Positions 1 to 8,115 of a stretch of 35,581 bases of DNA are shown piece by piece. The stretch comes from Planctomycetia bacterium (lineage in GTDB: Bacteria; Planctomycetota; Planctomycetia; Pirellulales; Thermoguttaceae): assembly GCA_030535245.1 (NCBI GenBank), contig JAUNBJ010000027.1, forward strand, positions 1 to 35,581. Direction: 5' to 3'. Both the position numbers and the translations under genes were made by a program. How positions within the stretch are numbered: the first letter of the stretch is position 1; each line of letters opens with the position of its first letter. The notes under the pieces are model-generated. The model did not search any database and was not told the DNA's origin. It saw only the letters and a list, made by a program, of their open reading frames with translations.

Positions 1-93
1 TCTTTTTCAAAAGGGTTCCTCCCCAGAGGTTGGAAGCGCGATTGTTAGAACTACCGCACTTCCAGCCTCTTGAGAGGAAACGCGATAGAATAA

Positions 94-173
94 GGGAGGC
101 CAGAAGCGCAAGCGCCTGCCTCCCGGATTTTTGGCAACCGGCGGAAGCCGTAGTCGCTCCCGGTCGTACCGGG
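94..173. repeat. REP-like palindromic repeat, intergenic copy
   Basis: GGGAGGC (94-100) pairs with GCCTCCC (118-124), and inside it GCGC (106-109) pairs with GCGC (112-115) around an AA loop. A second hairpin follows, CCCGGT-CGT-ACCGGG at 159-173. The same core (GAGGCCAGAAGCG..AGCGCCTGCCTC, then ACCGGCGGAAGCCGTAGT) occurs three more times at 9801-10086, inside the DUF1559 gene. This makes it a dispersed repeat family and not a chance hairpin. Confidence 0.75.
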
Positions 174-254
174 CTTCAAAAAACTTTTAGTGCGCTCACT
201 ACGTTCGCTATAATATCTTTATTAATAATATCTTTTATGCTATCTATAACATGG

Positions 255-280
255 ACGAAACACTTGGGGTCGTGTTTCGT
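255..280 (-). terminator. Possible terminator hairpin after pcm
   Basis: ACGAAACAC (255-263) and GTGTTTCGT (272-280) form a perfect 9-bp stem with an 8-nt loop, about 60 bp past the pcm stop. No U tract follows on the minus strand, so intrinsic termination is not certain. Confidence 0.3.
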
Positions 281-339
281 GGTGCATGGCCGCTAAAATC
301 CATCGCTTCGCATGGTGCAAGCGGCCTAAAGGCCGGACG

Positions 340-1635
340 CTAACGCTCGACCTCGGTCGAAATCTTGTCCACCCACAGCGTGCCGCGAGCACCATTCAAA
401 CCGATGTAGAAAAGTGCCTCGCGGGCCGACTGCGGAACGTCGATCCCGACGGAGACCGTTTTCCAGTCAAACGTCCCACGCCAGCCACCGACGATAGCGC
501 TGCGAACCGGATTCCGCCTGTCGTCGATAAAAACCATGAAAACGCCCGCGTATCCTTTGTTAAACACATCCGGATACAGCCCCTCACCACGAATGTCCAT
601 GGTGAATTTCAGACGCGAAACCTTGCGGCCATCCACCCCCATCCCCTGGCACGCCTGCGAAATCACGCCCGTTTTCTGGTTCTGGAACTTCAGGCAGTAT
701 TTCCCCGACGGTGCGTCGCCATCATCGACCACCTGTGCCTGACGCAGATAACACCAAACTTCCGGCACCTCTGTTTTTCGGGGCGTTTGTGCAGCAGCAT
801 CTTCCGTTTCGTACGCCTCGTTTTCCGAACCCTTGGAAGAACGCAACTCCGCTTTGGGGTCGTGCTTCCCCACCATGACATCCTCGAAATCCCCGTTGAG
901 CAACACCGGATTCGCCGGATCGGGCAATAGTTTGCGTCGTTTTTCCGCGTCGCCCGTCATCGGGACAAACAAAATCGGACGTATCGGCTGCGTTTCCAGC
1001 CGGCCTTGGACTTTTTTCAACACGCACAGGTTCTGGGCGTACCGCTCCCCCAGGGGAATGCACATCAATCCCCCCTCTTTAAGCTGCTCGATGAGCGCTG
1101 GTGGGGGCGACTCCGGCGAGCAGGTGACGATAATCTTATCAAACGGTGCCGCATCCGGCCAGCCGGCGTAACCGTCGCCCGCCTTCACATAGACGTTTTT
1201 GTATTTCAGGGTTTTCAGCACCTTTTGCGCCTTTCGGGCCAACGGCTCCACAATCTCGATCGTATATACCCGATCCACCAACGGCGAAAGCACCGCCGCC
1301 TGATACCCGCTGCCGGTGCCGATTTCCAGAACCCGGTCCGACGGCTGCGGATTTAACGCCTCCGTCATGCTTGCCACGACAAACGGTGAGGAAATCGTCT
1401 GCCCGAACCCAATCGGAAGCGACTTTTCCAGATACGCCTCGTCCCGAACGTTCGGCGGCATGAATTTGTGCCGGGGGGTGGTGCGCATCACCTCCAAAAC
1501 ATCCGGGTTGCGTATCCCCGCCTTCACCAGCTCCCGATGAACCATCTGTTCCCGAAGCTGGGTCATCTCCCGCTCCGACTGGGCACAAAGCGGCACGGTC
1601 AGCAATACCGTCAGTAAAAAGGAAATCGTTCGCAT
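340..1635 (-). CDS. pcm: Exported protein-L-isoaspartate O-methyltransferase with C-terminal beta-sandwich-like domain
   Basis: 431 aa. The start at 1635 follows a good AGAAAGG ribosome site and begins a signal peptide (MRTISFLLTVLLTVPLCAQ). Residues ~22-230 are a Pcm domain, which repairs isoaspartyl residues with S-adenosylmethionine. Visible motifs are GQTISSP (78-84), the SAM loop EIGTGSGYQ (104-112), GDGYAGW (163-169), FDKIIVT (175-181) and FVPMTG (223-228). Cytosolic Pcm is about 210 aa. Here some 180 further residues follow, beginning LLNGDFE (~245-251), a typical opening of CBM4/9-like galactose-binding folds, and ending in a WVDKISTEVER-type strand. The export signal and the extra domain suggest repair or modification of envelope proteins, possibly while bound to a polymer; that role is inferred. 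The gene lies 32 nt behind the GH97 gene, probably in one operon. Confidence 0.85.
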   Translation of the reverse strand: MRTISFLLTVLLTVPLCAQSEREMTQLREQMVHRELVKAGIRNPDVLEVMRTTPRHKFMPPNVRDEAYLEKSLPIGFGQTISSPFVVASMTEALNPQPSDRVLEIGTGSGYQAAVLSPLVDRVYTIEIVEPLARKAQKVLKTLKYKNVYVKAGDGYAGWPDAAPFDKIIVTCSPESPPPALIEQLKEGGLMCIPLGERYAQNLCVLKKVQGRLETQPIRPILFVPMTGDAEKRRKLLPDPANPVLLNGDFEDVMVGKHDPKAELRSSKGSENEAYETEDAAAQTPRKTEVPEVWCYLRQAQVVDDGDAPSGKYCLKFQNQKTGVISQACQGMGVDGRKVSRLKFTMDIRGEGLYPDVFNKGYAGVFMVFIDDRRNPVRSAIVGGWRGTFDWKTVSVGIDVPQSAREALFYIGLNGARGTLWVDKISTEVER

Positions 1636-1667
1636 GAGGGAACCTTTCTCCGTCTTGAAATGTCGCG

Positions 1668-3599
1668 TCATTCAAAAATCGCCACCGCACCACCCCCCGG
1701 TGCCATCGGCAGTTGCAGCGTATCGGTCGCACGAACCTTCTTTTCCACCCGCGTTGTTCCCCGCCAGTCGCCATCCGCCTCGGCCGCATCGAGCCACAAT
1801 TTCAGGGTATACTCCCGACCAGGGTCGAGGAACGAAAGCGAAATCTCCGAAGTGTATGCGTCGGAACCATTCGTGGCACCCAGGAACCAGCGGTTGTCGG
1901 CCGCCTTGCGAACCGTCACGATGTGTCGCCCAATTTCCGCATCCAGAACGTTCGTGTCGTTCCAGGTCGTCGGCATGTCTCGCAAAAACTCCTTCTCCGA
2001 CCCCAACGCATTCCCCTGCGTCGCGTTCCGAGTTCTCCATCCCCCACGAATCACCGGCGCCGGTGCGTAGAGCGTCATCATCAACGACAACTGGTGTGCG
2101 TTCGACTTCTTCGGACAAAACAGCATCGGCGTGTAGTCGAACGGCCCGACCAGCCCCCGCGTAAAGGGTAACGTCACGTCATGGTAATCCGGGTGCCACC
2201 CTTCCTGACCGCCGCCCCCTTCCACGTTCATCAGCCCCGGATACGTCCGCGACGAACCGTCCGGAAGGTACGCGTCGTGAATGCACAGCCACAAACGATG
2301 TTTCGCCGCCGTTTCGTTCAAATACCGCAACTCGTCGGTGTTCTTCGCACTGCCGTACGCGACGAAACCTGGTTTCAGCCCCGCCAGCCCCCACGTTGCA
2401 TAATGTGCGAACAGGTCGTCAATGTCGTGAGTTTTGATCATCCGGTCGTTCAGGTAAAGGCAAATGCCCACCCCCTTTTCCTTCCCATACGCCACCAGCT
2501 TTTCAATGTCCATATCGACGAACGTACTGGCCTTGAACCGCGGAAAATACGGCACCGTGCCTTGGGCCACCTTGTACGGATCCGGCTTGCAGTTGGCCCG
2601 CCATGTCGTGTCGTCGGCAAAACGCGGGTTGTTCTTCAGCCATTCCTCACACTCCGCGTCGGTATAGCTCCATTCCGTGCCGTACCAGCCCCAGTCGATC
2701 TGGACGTACTTCATGCCGTATTCCGCCGCAAAATCGACCAGGCCGATCAAATCGTCCATCCGAATAGAACAGTTCCCCGTGTTACTGAGCGTCTTGCCCG
2801 GCACCACCCACGATGCGTCCGCTTCGCAGGGGGGATTGAGGTTCATCGTCATGTACTCGTGTTCCACCAGCTTCGCCGCATCTGGAGCCAACATCACCAA
2901 TCGCCATGGGGTCGTGAAATCCTTCGGAGCCGATTCCAGCGAGGTGGCCGAAATCTTTACCTGCACCGCCCCCGTGTCGTTTTTGAAAAACCGCAACCGA
3001 GGGTAACGCACCGCATACGCCTCCATCAGCGAAAAGACCGAACCGTCCGCAAATCGCCCCGTCAACGGTGCACAACTGTTCGTATATTCCGCCAACGGCA
3101 CCGGCTCCTTCGGGAACGTCGATTCCGTCCCCGCAATCGGAAAGACCACGCAGTCCGTAAGCCGAAATTCCGTCAACTCCCGCTCCATCGTCCCCCACAA
3201 CGCCGGTTCCACAAGCTGATACCGAAACGCAAACCCCTCGTCGTACGCCCGAAACTCCACCGCAAACGTCCGGCCCCCCTCCGTTTTTTCCCCGAACCAG
3301 ACCCGCATACCATGATAACGATCCGGAATCTCCGCATATTCGCCCCAGACCGGCTTCCACGTCGTCGCGTTCTGGAATCGCTCCGTTCGGAGAATCTCCA
3401 GCTCCGCCAAAGGTTTTGAAAGCGCAAACCCCAACGACGACTCGGCCAGCACCGTCCGCGACTGGTACTGACACGCGTAAACCGCCACGCCGTCACGCAC
3501 GCTCACCTGAACCTGAATTTTTCCGTCCGGCGACGAAACCTCCTCCGCCAACCCCACCGATACCGCCAACAACACCCAACAGCTTAAAACAAAACGCAT
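1668..3599 (-). CDS. Secreted glycoside hydrolase family 97 (alpha-glucosidase/alpha-galactosidase type)
   Basis: 643 aa, a normal GH97 length. A signal peptide (MRFVLSCWVLLAVSVGLAEE) is followed by the GH97 N-terminal beta-sandwich (to ~270), a TIM barrel with IDWGWYG (301-307), and the C-terminal beta domain ending GGGAVAIFE. The motif RTYPGLMNVEG (451-461) contains the Glu (460) expected at the active site. At the strand motif GLKPGF (407-412) a Gly stands where retaining GH97 alpha-galactosidases have an Asp nucleophile. By family knowledge this favours the inverting SusB-like alpha-glucosidase branch, but the substrate is not proven. Calcium-binding Glu residues are plausible but were not assigned. 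A GGAGGAGAAAGC site precedes the ATG, and a strong promoter lies at 3651-3679. Confidence 0.88.
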   Translation of the reverse strand: MRFVLSCWVLLAVSVGLAEEVSSPDGKIQVQVSVRDGVAVYACQYQSRTVLAESSLGFALSKPLAELEILRTERFQNATTWKPVWGEYAEIPDRYHGMRVWFGEKTEGGRTFAVEFRAYDEGFAFRYQLVEPALWGTMERELTEFRLTDCVVFPIAGTESTFPKEPVPLAEYTNSCAPLTGRFADGSVFSLMEAYAVRYPRLRFFKNDTGAVQVKISATSLESAPKDFTTPWRLVMLAPDAAKLVEHEYMTMNLNPPCEADASWVVPGKTLSNTGNCSIRMDDLIGLVDFAAEYGMKYVQIDWGWYGTEWSYTDAECEEWLKNNPRFADDTTWRANCKPDPYKVAQGTVPYFPRFKASTFVDMDIEKLVAYGKEKGVGICLYLNDRMIKTHDIDDLFAHYATWGLAGLKPGFVAYGSAKNTDELRYLNETAAKHRLWLCIHDAYLPDGSSRTYPGLMNVEGGGGQEGWHPDYHDVTLPFTRGLVGPFDYTPMLFCPKKSNAHQLSLMMTLYAPAPVIRGGWRTRNATQGNALGSEKEFLRDMPTTWNDTNVLDAEIGRHIVTVRKAADNRWFLGATNGSDAYTSEISLSFLDPGREYTLKLWLDAAEADGDWRGTTRVEKKVRATDTLQLPMAPGGGAVAIFE

Positions 3600-3650
3600 G
3601 ATTTTTGTACTCGCTTTCTCCTCCGAAATTACCCTGAAGAACGTCCCTTT

Positions 3651-3679
3651 AGTCTAAATCACCCGCCTTCGGGTGTCAA
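3651..3679 (-). promoter_or_regulatory. Promoter of the GH97-pcm operon with palindrome in the spacer
   Basis: On the minus strand TTGACA (3674-3679) is separated by 17 bp from TAGACT (3651-3656). The spacer is mostly occupied by a 16-bp inverted repeat, CACCCG-AAGG-CGGGTG (3660-3675), which touches the -35 box. A repressor site at this position would block RNA polymerase; that role is inferred. Confidence 0.6.
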
Positions 3680-4104
3680 GGGGCAGACCCGAAATCGCTG
3701 GAATCCGTATCGTTTCCGGTTGGAATGGTTGTTCGCGTCGGCCTTTAGGCCGTTCACGTCGTACGAATTTCCCTTCTTTGAAGGGCGGGGGGTAGTTCCG
3801 GAGAGCAAGAGTGCTCTCCCTCCCCAAAACACCCCGCGAGCCTCGGCTGCCACCCCTCTTCCTAAAACTTTTTACAATGGCTCACTGCGTTCGCTAAATC
3901 ATCGATATTCCCGCGATACAACCGGCAGAACCGGTATTTTTGGAATAATTGTTAAATTTTACTTAACTCCAACGCGACGTCTGCCGAAAATCTACAATGA
4001 CGAAAAATCTTTTCCCGTTCCTGCGACCCGTTGGACGGAAAAACGTGGAATTTTTCAGAAAATACGGAGCCGGGGCAGGCTCCACACCATGAAGGATGAT
4101 TCCC
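3680..4104. other. Intergenic repeat-rich region between divergent genes
   Basis: No gene is supported. It contains a CGGCC-TTTA-GGCCG palindrome (3739-3752) like those at 322-335 and 27667-27678. It also has a stretch at ~3861-3898 (AAAACTTTTTACAATGGCTCACTGCGTTCGCT, given here as separate parts: AAAACTTTTTAC then GCTCACTGCGTTCGCT) that matches ~177-212, a GTTAA/TTAAC inverted repeat (3951-3967), and a GGAGCC-GGGGCA-GGCTCC hairpin (4066-4083) just before the ribosome site of the next gene. No clear promoter for the plus-strand gene was found. Confidence 0.5.
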
Positions 4105-6249
4105 ATGAGAGATAAAAACAAGGAAAAGTGGCTGGTTTTGTTGGTAACGCTGGTTGTTTGCGGGGCTTTTGCGGCCGAAGTGCAGGCGGATGGAGCGAAA
4201 AAGGGACTGTTCAACGTCTTTTCCCGAAAGTCGTCCACGGCGACAAAAACCGCGACTCCCAGTGAAAAAAAGTCCCTGTTTGGTGGGCTTTTTGGCGAGA
4301 AGAAAACGCCTGATTCCCAAGGGGTTCCCCAAGCGATGCCGGCGGAGGACGACCTTCCCGACGCTTCGCGGGTGGGGGAGGAGATCATTCTTTCCGACGA
4401 GGTTTTGGAAGATGCTCCGAAAACGGGCACCCCGCAGCCCGTGTCGTTTGAAACATCCGACAAAAAACCGCCGTTTGAGCCTTCGTATGGGGTCGATCGT
4501 TCCGAAGAAACGACGCTTCGTGAGGCGACCGACGTGCTGGAGGAAAAAGAGGTGGCGGTGGAAAAAGCGGACGTTTCCCGCCTGACGGAAAAGGATTCGG
4601 AAATCCGCGATTTGCCGAAGCGTCCCGACCTGCCGCGATTGGAGCTGGACGGTGAAGACGAGCTGGAAAAGGCGTGGAATTATTCCCCGCAACGGCTGGC
4701 TCCGATGGAAAACGTCGGTGCGGAGGATTTTCGTTCGGATTATACTTCGGCGGACACCAGCCTGCCTCCGATCCCGCAGGAGGGGGAATCGTTGGGGATT
4801 CAGGGGCGTTTTGGTTCCCAGGTGAACGAAAACCGTCTCCCAGAGCTGTCCGACGACCTGAGCGACGAGGTGGCCGACGAATTTCGTCATCCGGCATTGG
4901 AAATTCGCACGTTGGGGCCGCAGTGCATCGTGATTGGCACGGAAGCGAAATACGAAGTCGTGGTTTGTAACGTGGGGCAGTCCGTTTCGGACGATACGGT
5001 GGTGAACGTGGAGATTCCGTCCTGGATGGACGTTGTGGGAACGAACGTGCGGGTGGGAGCCATCGAGATGAAGGAGTCCCTTGTGGCGGGCGGGCACGCA
5101 TGTGTCTGGAATCTGGGGACGCTCCAATCACGGGAAACGCAGTCGTTGGAGTTGAAGCTGGTACCTCGCCAGAAGGCCTCCGCACGGCTGAACGTGACAT
5201 GGACGAACAAGCAGCTTTCCTCCCAGCGGCAGATTCAGGTCGAGGAACCGCAGTTGACGGTGGAGATTCTCGGCGGCGACGCGTTGATTCTGGGGCGAAA
5301 GGAGACCCTGACGCTGAAAATATCGAACACGGGAAACTGCATCGCCGAGGAGATCGGATTGCGGGTGCTTCAGAAGGAAACCGGCGAGGAGCTGTTCGTG
5401 TTGCGGAGTTTTGGCAAACTTTATCCGGACGAGGAACGGGAGCAGGTGGTGGAGTTCCTCCCACGGCGTCCCGGAGCGACGGCATTCGTGGCCGAGGCGA
5501 CGATTCAGAATCGTCCCGTCGCGGCATCGGAGAAACGCAGCGAGGTTCGCTTTGCCAACATCAGCCTGAATTTGAAGCCGGAAACGGAATCGTTCGTGGC
5601 GATGGAAACGAGCTGGAAAATTACCGTGAGAAACGAGGGAAATACCGCCGCGACGGGGGCACGTGTGAAGGTGGAGTTGCCGTCCAGCCTGCGATTCCTG
5701 TCCAGCGACGCGGTGCAGCCGCCGATTGCGACCAGCACGGGCGTTCTGTGGAATTTGGATAAAATCGAGCCGGGCGACGTGAAAACGTTCACGATGAAAG
5801 TCCGTGCGGAAAAGGAAGGGAGCGAAGTGGTCAGGGGGATGGTGCTAACCGACTATTTGGCTACCGTGACGCAGGAGGTTCCAGTTGCCATCCAGGCGAT
5901 TGCGGACGTTCGGATGACGCTGAACGTTCCCAAGCGGGTCGTGACGATGGGCGACCTGGCACCGTGTGAAATCAAGCTGAGCAATACAGGCAGCCTGCCG
6001 ATACGGGATGCGAAGCTGTTCGTGTTCTTCGCCGACGGGATCGAGCCGAAATCGGCCAGCGGCGGGGCGTCGATTACCGACCGTGGCGTGGTGGTGTTTG
6101 AGGTTCCGCCGTTCCAGCCGGGCGATGCGGTGACGTTCCATGTGACTTCCGAAGCGTCCAGGCCGGGGAACTATCCGATTCGTTGCCAGCTTCGCAGCGA
6201 AGAAAGTCGGCTTGACCTGATTCAGCAGGATACGACGTTGTTCCGGTAG
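4105..6249 (+). CDS. Exported DUF11/CARDB-type repeat protein
   Basis: 714 aa. The start at 4105 is preferred over 4096 because GAAGGA lies 9 nt upstream and the signal peptide (KWLVLLVTLVVCGAFAAEVQA) then begins properly. Residues ~30-255 are a charged, acidic, low-complexity segment. From ~262 to the end there are about four Ig-like DUF11 repeats, recognised by phrases such as YEVVVCNVGQSVSDDTVVNV, LKISNTGNCIAEEIGLRV, ITVRNEGNTAATGARVKV and IKLSNTGSLPIRDAKLFV. Such repeats are found in cell-surface and periplasmic proteins of Planctomycetota; the precise role is unknown. No catalytic motif and no C-terminal sorting signal are seen. The gene stands alone between a divergent GH97 gene and the biotin operon. 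Confidence 0.85.
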   Translation: MRDKNKEKWLVLLVTLVVCGAFAAEVQADGAKKGLFNVFSRKSSTATKTATPSEKKSLFGGLFGEKKTPDSQGVPQAMPAEDDLPDASRVGEEIILSDEVLEDAPKTGTPQPVSFETSDKKPPFEPSYGVDRSEETTLREATDVLEEKEVAVEKADVSRLTEKDSEIRDLPKRPDLPRLELDGEDELEKAWNYSPQRLAPMENVGAEDFRSDYTSADTSLPPIPQEGESLGIQGRFGSQVNENRLPELSDDLSDEVADEFRHPALEIRTLGPQCIVIGTEAKYEVVVCNVGQSVSDDTVVNVEIPSWMDVVGTNVRVGAIEMKESLVAGGHACVWNLGTLQSRETQSLELKLVPRQKASARLNVTWTNKQLSSQRQIQVEEPQLTVEILGGDALILGRKETLTLKISNTGNCIAEEIGLRVLQKETGEELFVLRSFGKLYPDEEREQVVEFLPRRPGATAFVAEATIQNRPVAASEKRSEVRFANISLNLKPETESFVAMETSWKITVRNEGNTAATGARVKVELPSSLRFLSSDAVQPPIATSTGVLWNLDKIEPGDVKTFTMKVRAEKEGSEVVRGMVLTDYLATVTQEVPVAIQAIADVRMTLNVPKRVVTMGDLAPCEIKLSNTGSLPIRDAKLFVFFADGIEPKSASGGASITDRGVVVFEVPPFQPGDAVTFHVTSEASRPGNYPIRCQLRSEESRLDLIQQDTTLFR

Positions 6250-6256
6250 TTGGCAA

Positions 6257-6284
6257 CTTCCGCAAGCAAGAACGGAAGCGGTTT
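6257..6284 (+). terminator. Weak terminator candidate after the DUF11 gene
   Basis: CTTCCG (6257-6262) pairs with CGGAAG (6273-6278), followed by CGGTTTT. The stem is short, the U tract is only four long, and it sits just after the stop codon. Confidence 0.3.
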
Positions 6285-6380
6285 TCCCCATCGTTATCGG
6301 TTTTTTACCTCGCGAGCGTTCCCTCAGGGGGGCGGAATGTTCGCGGGGTACCTCCTTATCGTTCTTATCGTTTCGGGGCG

Positions 6381-6408
6381 TTGCTTTTTTCGAGGAAGGA
6401 GGTATATT
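6381..6408 (+). promoter_or_regulatory. Promoter of the bioBDA operon
   Basis: TTGCTT (6381-6386), 16 bp, then TATATT (6403-6408), about 35 bp before the bioB ATG. Upstream an inverted repeat with G-U pairs (6311-6322 against 6334-6345) could be an operator or the end of the preceding transcript. No recognised BirA or BioR site was identified. Confidence 0.5.
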
Positions 6409-6442
6409 GGAGATTTTGGAACCCTTAGGTTGAGGAAACGGT

Positions 6443-7444
6443 ATGCTTTCACCCTGTCTTCAAAACGCGTACAAAGTTCTGGATGGCGAAATGCTCAGCA
6501 AGGCGGAAGCTTTCGCGTTGGCTCAGGAAATTCAGGGGCCTGAAATTCTCGACCTGGTGTCGTTGGCCAACAAAGTACGGCTTCAATGGGGGCCGAAATG
6601 GTCGGCATGTTCCATCCTCAACGCCAAATCGGGACGCTGCAATCAGAATTGTCGGTTTTGCGCCCAGGCAGAGGCCCATGCCACCGGGATCACCCCCTAC
6701 CCCCTGATGGAAATCCCCGATGTTCTTCGTGCGGCCCAGCTGGTGTACGACGCGGGAATTCGGACGTTCGGTTATGTCGTCAGCGGTCGGGGCTACGCGG
6801 TGCCTACGTCCGAGTTTCAGAAGATTCTCGACACGTTCGACGCCCTGCACGCTCGGTTTCCGGACCTGCGACTCTGTGCGTCGCTCGGTATTCTCAGCCG
6901 CCAGACGGCCGAACTGCTGGCCCAACATCACACGTGGCGCTACAACATGAATCTTCAAACGAATCCTGCCCGATATGCCGAAAGGATTACGTCCAACCAC
7001 CGTATTGAGGAAAAAATCGCGACGATTCGTTACCTTCAGGAATTTGGCGTAAGTATCTGCTGCGGCGGGATTTTGGGGCTGGGCGAAACGTGGGAGGATC
7101 GCGTGGAAATGGCGTTTGCAATACGGGAACTGCGTGTGGAGGGAAGTCCGTTGAACGTGCTTTTACCCATCCCCGGAACGCCGTTGGAGAAACAGCCGGT
7201 GTTGCCGCCGCTGGAAGTCGCCAAGGCGTTTGCCCTGTTCCGATTAATTAATCCGCGGCAGATGATCAAGTTTGCTGCCGGACGGGAAACGGTGATGAAA
7301 GATTTTCAGGGCCTGCTCATGCTTTCGGGGCTGGACAGTTACATCACCGGCGGATACCTCACCACACGTGGCCGAAGCGTCGCCGAGGACGAAACCTTCC
7401 GAATGCTTCTCGACGAAAGCGACCGAACGGGGATTTTACCATGA
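6443..7444 (+). CDS. bioB: Biotin synthase (radical SAM), anaerobe-type variant
   Basis: 333 aa. BioB inserts sulfur into dethiobiotin, the last step of biotin synthesis. The radical-SAM motif is CNQNCRFC (C66, C70, C73). Further family landmarks are LCASLGIL (C135), YNMNLQTNPARY, ICCGGILGLGE (C196, C197) and KFAAGRE (R271). Compared with E. coli BioB, the auxiliary-cluster cysteine C97 is replaced by Gly110 in TFGYVVSGR. An extra Cys (C56 in ACSILNAKSG) precedes the SAM motif, and a CC pair replaces VCSGG. The SGR and CSI-NAKSG phrasing resembles BioB of obligate anaerobes, reported to use a [4Fe-5S] auxiliary cluster (type II). The start is preceded by GAGG. The stop overlaps the bioD start (ATGA). 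Confidence 0.95.
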   Translation: MLSPCLQNAYKVLDGEMLSKAEAFALAQEIQGPEILDLVSLANKVRLQWGPKWSACSILNAKSGRCNQNCRFCAQAEAHATGITPYPLMEIPDVLRAAQLVYDAGIRTFGYVVSGRGYAVPTSEFQKILDTFDALHARFPDLRLCASLGILSRQTAELLAQHHTWRYNMNLQTNPARYAERITSNHRIEEKIATIRYLQEFGVSICCGGILGLGETWEDRVEMAFAIRELRVEGSPLNVLLPIPGTPLEKQPVLPPLEVAKAFALFRLINPRQMIKFAAGRETVMKDFQGLLMLSGLDSYITGGYLTTRGRSVAEDETFRMLLDESDRTGILP

Positions 7445-8115
7445 CGACTTTTTTTATCACCGGAATTGATACCGACATTGGGAAAACCATGGCCACGGGA
7501 GCGTTGGCCCATTATGGCGTGGAAGCGGGCCGGAATTTGATTACGGTCAAACTCGTTCAGACCGGATGCACCGGGGCGGCGGAGGATTTGCTTCGGCACC
7601 GTGAACTGATGGGGGGAGCGTCGTTTCCCGAAGATGCTTCCGGCGAAACGGCACCGCAGATTTTCGCTTTTCCCGCGTCGCCCCATCTGGCGGCCCGATT
7701 GGAGAATCGAACGGTCAACCTGGATCGTATCCGGAGTGCCATCGCGCGGCTTGAGAAAAAGTACGATCTCGTATTGGTGGAGGGGGCCGGAGGATTGGCG
7801 GTTCCGCTGGTCGAGGATTTACTGACGATCGATTTCGTTCGGGAACAGCGATGGCCGGTGATTTTGGTAACGTCGGGGCGTCTGGGGAGCCTGAACACGA
7901 CGATTCTTGCCATCGAAGCGATCTCCACACGCCGGATGCGGATTGCGGGAACGATCTACAACGAGTACCCTCCCGCCGACCCCGTTATTTCCGCCGATTC
8001 GCTTCGGATGATGAAGAAATACCTGCGAAAATATGGCCAAAACGATACGATCATTCCCCTTCCGCCGTTGGAAAATCGTCAGCAGGCGGTGGACTTTGGA
8101 GCGATTCTGAAATGA
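7441..8115 (+). CDS. bioD: Dethiobiotin synthetase
   Basis: 224 aa, the usual size. BioD closes the ureido ring of 7,8-diaminopelargonic acid with CO2 and ATP to give dethiobiotin. The P-loop GIDTDIGKT is at residues ~8-16, VEGAGGLAVPL at ~114-124, and TSGRLGSLN follows as the third family motif. The ATG overlaps the bioB stop by 4 nt and its own stop overlaps the bioA start, so translation is probably coupled. The product is cytosolic and acts between BioA and BioB. Confidence 0.94.
   Translation: MTTFFITGIDTDIGKTMATGALAHYGVEAGRNLITVKLVQTGCTGAAEDLLRHRELMGGASFPEDASGETAPQIFAFPASPHLAARLENRTVNLDRIRSAIARLEKKYDLVLVEGAGGLAVPLVEDLLTIDFVREQRWPVILVTSGRLGSLNTTILAIEAISTRRMRIAGTIYNEYPPADPVISADSLRMMKKYLRKYGQNDTIIPLPPLENRQQAVDFGAILK

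Larger units (their letters stand above)
1..339. other. Non-coding region with repeats, downstream of pcm
   Basis: No convincing gene is seen here. An open frame at 30-296 is mostly repeat sequence and ends in a low-complexity hydrophobic stretch, so it is not called. The stretch holds an imperfect inverted repeat (25-36 against 59-70, one mismatch), a REP-like element (94-173), a second motif at about 177-212 (GCTCACTACGTTCGCT) that recurs near 3880, a 9-bp hairpin (255-280), and a small CGGCC-TAAA-GGCCG palindrome (322-335). It lies downstream of the minus-strand pcm gene. Confidence 0.6.

Noticed and set aside
30..296. 88-codon open frame at the window start
   Set aside because: Mostly a translated REP-like repeat followed by a low-complexity hydrophobic stretch; no ribosome site and no family resemblance.
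2181..3419. 412-codon open frame on the plus strand opposite the GH97 gene
   Set aside because: Antisense shadow of a clear GH97 gene; Arg/Pro/His-rich composition typical of the complementary frame of GC-rich DNA.
7851..8111. Longer upstream start for bioA
   Set aside because: Would lie entirely within bioD; the ATG at 8112 overlaps the bioD stop as in a normal coupled operon and matches the family N-terminus.
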